The notes beneath the pieces were generated by a model. It saw only the letters and a list, made by a program, of their open reading frames with translations, made no database searches and was not told the origin of the DNA. Shown in pieces: positions 58,451-64,000 of a stretch of 64,000 nt of DNA. The position numbers and the translations under genes were made by a program. Position 1 is the stretch's first letter; every line of letters begins with the position of its first letter. Source of the stretch: Flavobacteriaceae bacterium (lineage in GTDB: Bacteria > Bacteroidota > Bacteroidia > Flavobacteriales > Weeksellaceae); NCBI GenBank assembly GCA_012522185.1, contig JAAYKY010000009.1, positions 62,001-126,000 on the forward strand, written 5' to 3'.

Positions 58451-60160
58451 TTAATTAAATTCTTTTTTTAATCGTTCAATTTTTGCCTGAAGTTCATCTT
58501 CTTTCCATTCGAAATCCGAAATTTCATCCAAATTTGTTTTCACCGAAAAATAGAATTTTATTTTGGGTTCGGTTCCCGAAGGACGCGCAGCAATTTTACT
58601 TCCGTCTTCGGTATAGAAAATCAAAACATTGGATTTGGGAATATCAATGGTTTTTTCTTCGCCTGTCACCAGGTTTTTTGAAATTGAAATCTGATAATCA
58701 TCCAGTCGGATTACTTTCGACCCATCAAAAGAAGCCGGCGGATTGGCTCTGAAATCGGCCATCATCTGACGGATTTCGGCAGCGCCGTCTTTTCCTCGTT
58801 TGGTAATGGAAATCAAATCTTCCAAGTAAAACTTGGTTTTGGTGTAAATGGTCAATAATTCTTCAAAGAAACTGCTGTCATTTGCTTTGGCATTGGCCGC
58901 AATTTCACAAGCGAGAAGGGTAGAAGTTACCGAATCTTTGTCACGGACAAAATCCCCAACCATAAATCCGAAACTTTCTTCACCACCGCCTATAAATTTT
59001 TGTTTGCCTTCGGCTTTGCGGATCATATCGGCAATCCATTTGAAACCGGTCAGCCCGACTTTGCATTCGACATTGTAATATTTCGCCAGATCATAGAAAA
59101 TGTCGGAAGTTACGATGGTTGAACCGATGAATTCCGTTCCGTCCATGCCGTCGTTTTGCCTTTGCTCCAAAAGATAATCGGTCAGAACCGTATTGGTTTG
59201 GTTTCCGTTGAGCAAAACCATTTTTCCATGAAAATTTCGAACGGCAATTCCCAATCGGTCGGCATCAGGGTCGGTTCCAATCACGATGTCGGCATCAATT
59301 TCATTGGCCAGATCAATGGCCATTTTCAAAGCAGCCGGTTCTTCCGGATTGGGCGATTGCACTGTCGGGAAATTTCCGCTTGGCACTGCTTGTTCTTCTA
59401 CGATATGCACATTTGTAAATCCGGCACGTTTGAGTGCTTCGGGAATGATGGCAATCGAAGTTCCGTGAATGGGTGTGAAAACGATTTTTACCTCTTCTTT
59501 TCCTTTATTTGTAAATCCGATGTTGCGGATGGAAGCCTCGATAAACAAATCGTCAATTTCCTTTCCGATTACGTTCAGCAAACGGTCGTTTCCGTGAAAT
59601 TGAATTTGATGAGGTTGTACATTTCCAACTTCGGCAATGATTTCATTGTCTTGTGGCGGAACGATTTGTCCTCCGTCATTCCAATACACTTTGTAGCCGT
59701 TGTATTCCGGCGGATTGTGCGAAGCTGTCAGGACAATTCCTGCATCGCATTTCAGGTGCCGAACGGTGAAAGATAGTTCGGGTGTTGGCCTGAAACTTTC
59801 AAACAAATGAACTTTGATGGCGTTTCCGGTCAGAATATCGGCTACAATTCTCGCAAAAAGTTCGGAATTGTTTCGAACGTCATAAGCGATTGCGACTGAT
59901 TTTTCTTTGTCGGGAAATTGTTTTTTCAGGTAATTGGCAAGTCCTTGCGTAGCCGCGCCGAGTGTGTATCGGTTGATTCGGTTGGTGCCAACGCCCATAA
60001 TGCCGCGCATTCCACCGGTTCCAAATTCCAAATCTTTGTAAAAAGCATCTTCCAGAAGTTGTAAATCGGTATCGATCAAATGCTGAACTTCTTCTCTTGT
60101 TGTTTCGTCATGATGTTCTCCGAGCCATATTTTGGCTCTCTCCATTGCATTGGTACTCAT
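58451..60160 (-). CDS. Phospho-sugar mutase (phosphoglucomutase/phosphomannomutase)
   Basis: 569 residues from ATG 60158-60160; the frame is open to a TTG at 60169 but ATG is preferred. Interconverts hexose 1- and 6-phosphates. Phosphoserine site TASHNPPEYNGYKVYWNDGG, metal site GTDPDADRLGIAV, sugar site GGGEESFG and phosphate site AARPSGTEPKIKFYF are all present. This is the PgmB2/long type with about 570 residues. Confidence 0.95.
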   Translation of the reverse strand: MSTNAMERAKIWLGEHHDETTREEVQHLIDTDLQLLEDAFYKDLEFGTGGMRGIMGVGTNRINRYTLGAATQGLANYLKKQFPDKEKSVAIAYDVRNNSELFARIVADILTGNAIKVHLFESFRPTPELSFTVRHLKCDAGIVLTASHNPPEYNGYKVYWNDGGQIVPPQDNEIIAEVGNVQPHQIQFHGNDRLLNVIGKEIDDLFIEASIRNIGFTNKGKEEVKIVFTPIHGTSIAIIPEALKRAGFTNVHIVEEQAVPSGNFPTVQSPNPEEPAALKMAIDLANEIDADIVIGTDPDADRLGIAVRNFHGKMVLLNGNQTNTVLTDYLLEQRQNDGMDGTEFIGSTIVTSDIFYDLAKYYNVECKVGLTGFKWIADMIRKAEGKQKFIGGGEESFGFMVGDFVRDKDSVTSTLLACEIAANAKANDSSFFEELLTIYTKTKFYLEDLISITKRGKDGAAEIRQMMADFRANPPASFDGSKVIRLDDYQISISKNLVTGEEKTIDIPKSNVLIFYTEDGSKIAARPSGTEPKIKFYFSVKTNLDEISDFEWKEDELQAKIERLKKEFN

Positions 60161-60169
60161 GTTTTTCAA

Positions 60170-60874
60170 TTAATTTTGTCGGATAAAAGCTCTGTCCTTT
60201 TCCGTGGTATTTTTATTTGGGTCGCCTTTGTAAGAAACCTGTGAATTGTTGGAGGCTGTTCCTGATAAGTCTTTCATGGCGTAGATGGATAAATGAGAGT
60301 TGTCTTTGGTGGAAAATTCTACTTCCACCGCCTGTAAATCACTTAACTCGGCACGTGATTCATTGGAAGTATTTACATCGAGTTTGATGACGGTGCCACT
60401 CATACGTGCGCTGGATTGTTCAGAAAGATCTAAATCAAAATTTTTTATATCGATAAAGGATTCGCTAACAGAAGATTGGTCATTTAAATCTAAGCTAAAT
60501 TCATTGGCTTTTAAAGTGCCTGAGATTCTCATTCGGGCTTGTTTGTTTAATTCGATTTCATCTAATTCAGGAGTGAAATAAATAAGAACATTGTACAAAT
60601 CATAATCTCCAACCGATGTTTTTTCTTTTAGAACCAAATTTCTTCCTTTGGAGCGAATATCTAAATTATCAATCAAGTTTTGATGCGATTCTACCACGAC
60701 TTTTGAAGTTTCCGACGGAATAAAAGTCACATCGCAATTGCAATTGATTTCGGCGGAATCAAATCCTTCAACTGCGTACTCTTGAGTTGCCGTTGCTGTG
60801 CCTTCTCCGTCCAAAGCAGAATTACAAGACATCATAATGAATGCAAGCGTTATAATTGGAATTAAATTTTTCAT
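60170..60874 (-). CDS. DUF2807 lipoprotein (head GIN domain)
   Basis: 234 residues. Signal peptide with lipobox MMSC (Cys near 17). The domain is a right-handed beta solenoid of short repeats (INCNCDVTFIPSETSKVVVE, then SLDLNDQSSVSESFIDIKNF, then ESRAELSDLQAVEVEF). Function unknown; relatives sit on the cell surface or in the periplasm. Nine bases ahead of the mutase gene on the same strand. Confidence 0.85.
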   Translation of the reverse strand: MKNLIPIITLAFIMMSCNSALDGEGTATATQEYAVEGFDSAEINCNCDVTFIPSETSKVVVESHQNLIDNLDIRSKGRNLVLKEKTSVGDYDLYNVLIYFTPELDEIELNKQARMRISGTLKANEFSLDLNDQSSVSESFIDIKNFDLDLSEQSSARMSGTVIKLDVNTSNESRAELSDLQAVEVEFSTKDNSHLSIYAMKDLSGTASNNSQVSYKGDPNKNTTEKDRAFIRQN

Positions 60875-60899
60875 ATGAATTGTATTTATAGGTTATGGT

Positions 60900-61880
60900 T
60901 TAATAATTGGATTTTTTACGATTTAAATTCAAAGTTTCTCTTATCTCAAATTCCTGAGAGTTATTTTTGGATCGAACTAAAATTTCTCCTAAAAATCCGG
61001 CCAGGAATAATTGAGTGCCCAAAATCATAGCTACCAAAGAAATATAAAAATAAGGATTATCGGTAATCAATCTTGCGTTTTTCTCGAGAATATAAACTTT
61101 AAAAAGTTTATCAAGTCCAAGATAAAGCGCAGCCAGAAATCCGATGATGAACATCAAAGTTCCCACAGCGCCAAAAAGATGCATGGGCTTATTGCCAAAA
61201 CGATTGATAAAGGAAAGTGTGATTAAATCGAGAAAACCGTTTACAAATCTTCGTTTTCCAAATTTAGATTTTCCATATTTTCTTGCTTGATGGCGAACTT
61301 TTTTCTCATAAATCCTTCCGAAACCGATGTTTTTGGCCAAAACGGGAATGTACCGATGCATATCGCCATGCAAATCTAATTCTTTGGCAACTTCGTTTCG
61401 GTAAGCTTTCAATCCACAGTTGAAATCGTGAAGTTCAAGTCCTGAAACTTTTCTGGCAACGGAATTGAAGATTTTGGAAGGGAGGTTTTTGGTCAGTTTA
61501 GGATCTTGACGATTTTGTTTCCATCCCGAAATAATGTCCGCATTTTTTGAATTTAATTCATGGTATAATTCGGGGATTTCTTCGGGGAAGTCTTGTAAGT
61601 CCGCATCCATGGTGATGATGACATCTCCACGGGTTTGTTTAAATGCGGCCATGAGAGCAGATGATTTTCCGTAATTTTTTCGGAAACGAATGCCTTTGAT
61701 TTCTGGATTGACTTCGGAAAGAAATTCTATGATTTCCCAAGAGTTATCTGAACTTCCATCGTCAATGAAAATTACTTCAAATTCAAATCCATTTTCCTGA
61801 CAAACCGATTTAATTCGCTGGAATAATTCTTCCAGTGAATCCTGTTCGTTTAATAAAGGAATGACTACGGATAAATGCAT
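60900..61880 (-). CDS. Family 2 glycosyltransferase (DPM1/GtrB-like)
   Basis: 326 residues: GT2 domain with VVIPLLNEQDSLEELFQRIK, IDDGSSDNSWEII and the DxD motif TMDADLQDFPEEIPEL, plus two C-terminal membrane helices (about 233-255 and 270-295). Such enzymes transfer sugar from a nucleotide donor to polyprenyl phosphate. It overlaps the DUF4199 stop by one base. Confidence 0.9.
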   Translation of the reverse strand: MHLSVVIPLLNEQDSLEELFQRIKSVCQENGFEFEVIFIDDGSSDNSWEIIEFLSEVNPEIKGIRFRKNYGKSSALMAAFKQTRGDVIITMDADLQDFPEEIPELYHELNSKNADIISGWKQNRQDPKLTKNLPSKIFNSVARKVSGLELHDFNCGLKAYRNEVAKELDLHGDMHRYIPVLAKNIGFGRIYEKKVRHQARKYGKSKFGKRRFVNGFLDLITLSFINRFGNKPMHLFGAVGTLMFIIGFLAALYLGLDKLFKVYILEKNARLITDNPYFYISLVAMILGTQLFLAGFLGEILVRSKNNSQEFEIRETLNLNRKKSNY

Positions 61881-62419
61881 CAGATGCGTCGGTTTTTAAA
61901 GAATACTGCGAAGATACTCGAAATCAAAAAGTAAAAAAAGATAATCACTGAAAATGAAAGAAAGAATACTTTCAGTGTAAACATATTGATGTTTAAGTCA
62001 GTCATTCCACTGAGAAATTCTCCGTTTTTCTCCATAAATTCCGGGTTGGGATTCGACATGATCAAATCGTGCCAACCTCTTTGCAAACTGTCTTCGACCC
62101 ATTCACCGGAGGTGTTGAAATAAATAAATATGGTAGCGAGACTTAAAAAGCCTCCCAAAAACATCGGTAAAAAGCACAATTGCCAAGCTTGACGAAAAGT
62201 TACGGGTCTTTGTTTGGCTATGATGAAAACACTATAAAATCCAACTCCTGCGTAAAGCCCAGGCAGTAAAAAGCAATTAATCATTGCAGAATAATTGAAA
62301 AATTGAGCGTCGGTAATTTTTCCCTGTGTTGCAAATATGAAAATCAATAAAAAAAATAGAGAAACGGTAATGAGGAAAAGAGTAATTCCTAACCTTATGG
62401 ACTGCCTGTTTGTATTCAT
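61880..62419 (-). CDS. DUF4199-like membrane protein
   Basis: 179 residues with four membrane helices (about 12-32, 42-62, 75-97, 150-172) and a periplasmic stretch with LQRGWHDLIMSNPNPEFM. DUF4199 members are Bacteroidota-specific and uncharacterised; next to a GT2 gene it could aid the lipid-linked sugar step, which is inference. TACCTTTG (62431-62424, minus) lies 5 bases upstream of the ATG, so the message may be nearly leaderless. Confidence 0.78.
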   Translation of the reverse strand: MNTNRQSIRLGITLFLITVSLFFLLIFIFATQGKITDAQFFNYSAMINCFLLPGLYAGVGFYSVFIIAKQRPVTFRQAWQLCFLPMFLGGFLSLATIFIYFNTSGEWVEDSLQRGWHDLIMSNPNPEFMEKNGEFLSGMTDLNINMFTLKVFFLSFSVIIFFYFLISSIFAVFFKNRRI

Positions 62420-62476
62420 ACGGCAAAGGTAATTAGAAAATGCTTACTTTAATTAGCGTGATTAGTTTAAAAGGGA

Positions 62477-62968
62477 TTATTTTTCCTCAAAACCAAGCGA
62501 AATTGAATTCACACAATAGCGCAATCCGGTTTCTGTAGGGCCATCCTCAAAAACATGTCCCAAATGACTCCCGCAATTGGCGCAAAGAATTTCCGTGCGG
62601 ATCATACCGTGGGATGTATCGGTTCTCTCAAAAATTTTTCCTTCAGAAATTTCACGGTCAAAACTCGGCCAGCCACAATGCGCATCAAACTTTGAGTCCG
62701 ATGTAAACAAAGGTTCACCGCAACCACCGCAAGTGTAAATTCCTTCTTCGAAATGCATATTGTATTTTCCCGTAAAAGGGCGTTCCGTTCCGGCCTGACG
62801 CATTACGTAATATTGCTCCGGCGTCAATTCATTTTTCCATTCCTCTTCGGATTTTTCTAATTTAAATGTATGCGGATTTGTATTTGATTTTTCCATAGCG
62901 TTTTTTTTAAAATTGTTTTGAGTGCAAGCAAACATTGATAAAATCAGAATGAAATATACGAATTTCAT
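62477..62968 (-). CDS. msrB: Peptide-methionine (R)-S-oxide reductase, lipoprotein form
   Basis: 163 residues. The signal peptide ends in SMFACT (lipobox Cys near 15). MsrB domain: WKNELTPEQYYVMRQAGTER, GIYTCGGCGEPLF (zinc Cys pair), HCGWPSF, CANCGSHLGHVFEDGP (second zinc pair) and the catalytic Cys in RYCVNSISLGF. It repairs oxidised methionine in the periplasm. The ATG overlaps the aroB stop by 4 bases. Confidence 0.94.
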   Translation of the reverse strand: MKFVYFILILSMFACTQNNFKKNAMEKSNTNPHTFKLEKSEEEWKNELTPEQYYVMRQAGTERPFTGKYNMHFEEGIYTCGGCGEPLFTSDSKFDAHCGWPSFDREISEGKIFERTDTSHGMIRTEILCANCGSHLGHVFEDGPTETGLRYCVNSISLGFEEK

Positions 62969-64000
62969 ATCATAGACAATTTCTTGTTGTACAACAAAAT
63001 TCCCTCCAAAATCTGTTCATTCGTCAGGAAAATATCGTATTGGCAGTTCCCGATTCCATTCAGTAAACTGAAACTGAGTTGACCTTTCGTGTTTTTTTTG
63101 TCTTGTTTCATCCAGTTCAACAGATTCGGAATGATTTCCTCCGGAATTGGAGTTTTTCCAAAAATACGGACGATAGAAATAAAAATCTCATCGAGTTCCT
63201 CCAGCGAAATCAATTCGTTTTCAAAGCTTAAAACGGATTCTACAAGCATTCCCATTGCGATGGCTTCACCATGAAGAAAAGGATTTTCGGTTTCCAAAGA
63301 TTCACTTTCAATTGCGTGACCTATGGTATGTCCGAAATTCAAAATTTTCCGAAGCCCGCTTTCAAAAGGATCTTTTTCCACGACTTCTTGTTTGATTTTT
63401 ACTGATTCTTCGATTAAATCTTTTATGGAGGAAGAATTGAAATTCGTGATTGAGTTTAAATTTTCCCAATGATTTTTATTGTAAATCAATCCGTGTTTGA
63501 GCATTTCGGCAATTCCGGAACGAAATTCCCGTTCGGGAAGCGTTTCCAGAAATTCCGGATAAATAAAAGTCGAAACCGGCATCGCAAAAGTTCCGACGGC
63601 GTTTTTAATTCCACTCAGATCAATTCCGGTTTTTCCGCCCACAGAAGCATCGACCATCGAAAGAAGTGTCGTCGGGATGTTGATGAAATCAATTCCGCGT
63701 TTGAAAGTCGAAGCGATAAATCCGCCGATGTCGGTCAGCATTCCGCCGCCCAGATTGATCATCAGGCTTTTACGCGAGCCTTCGAGTTGTGCCATCGTTT
63801 CCCAAACGTTGGCTGCAATTTCGATGACTTTGTTTTCCTCGCCCGAAGGGATTTCGATGATTTCAAAAGTAAAATCTTTTTCGATTTCGGGAAGCAAAAT
63901 GGGTAAACAATCTTCGTGTGTATTTTCATCCACCAAAATGAAAACCGGATGATACTCTTTTTGATTTAAAACTTCATTTAGCGAAGCGAAAATTTCTTGG
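62965..64000 (-). CDS. aroB: 3-dehydroquinate synthase, 5' end outside window
   Basis: The frame stays open to the right edge (reading ...EYHPVFILVDENTHEDCLPI), so the N-terminus lies beyond 64000. Second step of the shikimate pathway. NAD site GGGMLTDIGGFIASTFKRGI, IPTTLLSMVDASVGGKTGID, MLKHGLIYNK and NFGHTIGHAIE (zinc His) are complete. Frame GTG at 63936 is internal and not a start. msrB follows with a 4-base overlap. Confidence 0.95.
   Translation of the reverse strand, partial: QEIFASLNEVLNQKEYHPVFILVDENTHEDCLPILLPEIEKDFTFEIIEIPSGEENKVIEIAANVWETMAQLEGSRKSLMINLGGGMLTDIGGFIASTFKRGIDFINIPTTLLSMVDASVGGKTGIDLSGIKNAVGTFAMPVSTFIYPEFLETLPEREFRSGIAEMLKHGLIYNKNHWENLNSITNFNSSSIKDLIEESVKIKQEVVEKDPFESGLRKILNFGHTIGHAIESESLETENPFLHGEAIAMGMLVESVLSFENELISLEELDEIFISIVRIFGKTPIPEEIIPNLLNWMKQDKKNTKGQLSFSLLNGIGNCQYDIFLTNEQILEGILLYNKKLSMI

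Overview
The window is from a Bacteroidota chromosome, most likely class Flavobacteriia. Reasons: gliding-motility genes gldF and gldG, promoters of the TTTG-N~20-TAnnTTTG type, almost no Shine-Dalgarno sites, a Bacteroidota-style fad operon (marR, fadB with the dehydrogenase half first, fadA, acyl-CoA dehydrogenase), and family-specific small proteins (DUF5522-like, DUF4199-like, DUF2807-like). Base composition is AT-rich. I found no tRNA, rRNA, prophage, transposase gene or CRISPR array.

Layout. 1-5.3 kb: end of a SanA-like gene, uridine kinase, FtsB/DivIC-like protein, methylmalonyl-CoA mutase small subunit, AI-2E-family permease, MscS channel. 5.3-8.7 kb: methyltransferase, secreted protein, polyprenyl diphosphate synthase. 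8.7-18.4 kb: an accessory stress and respiration region holding a ligD remnant, a truncated glycosyltransferase, DUF421 protein, SDR dehydrogenase, DUF892 protein, a Crp/Fnr regulator, a reduced cbb3 oxidase cluster and nhaA. Three near-identical TTATGA/TCATAA palindromes in this region may be the operators of the local Crp/Fnr protein. 18.4-26.7 kb: holA, an HsdR-N protein and the fatty-acid oxidation operon. 26.7-35.3 kb: a small-RNA-like unit, phoH, a SAM hydrolase, a MazF module, a HemJ-like protein, gldFG, a TPM lipoprotein, a DinB protein and a RelE module. 35.3-45.7 kb: purine synthesis (purF, purC, purL, purB, purA). 45.8-64 kb: cytochrome c, pbpC, subtilase, dicarboxylate symporter, fumC, dnaK, a lipid operon (desaturase, plsC), phosphoglucomutase, glycosyltransferase, msrB and the end of aroB.

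Two observations stand out. (1) Three four-helix-bundle (S23/IVP-family) genes sit inside metabolic operons: between fadB and fadA, between fadA and the acyl-CoA dehydrogenase, and between purL and purC. Each is bracketed by inverted arrays of 7-bp repeats. The heptamer differs between the fad and pur elements, one arm always touches the upstream stop codon, and the element fills the whole intergenic gap. Arrays of the same CG-phased heptamer without the gene occur at 6.6 kb, between gldF and gldG, and inside purL; the purL and purC copies encode the shared peptide RTSNF. This looks like a family of intervening-sequence-like elements that insert between, and sometimes into, genes. (2) The purL leader (minus strand, 41806-41878) folds as a purine riboswitch aptamer with the guanine-type C in J3/1. 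A third copy of the P1 strand downstream could serve as a switching strand.

How the genes work together: MarR probably controls fatty-acid beta-oxidation through a palindrome over its own promoter. The purine genes make IMP and AMP and may sense guanine through the riboswitch. The Crp/Fnr protein, cbb3 oxidase, DUF892 protein and small lipoprotein look like a low-oxygen or stress response.
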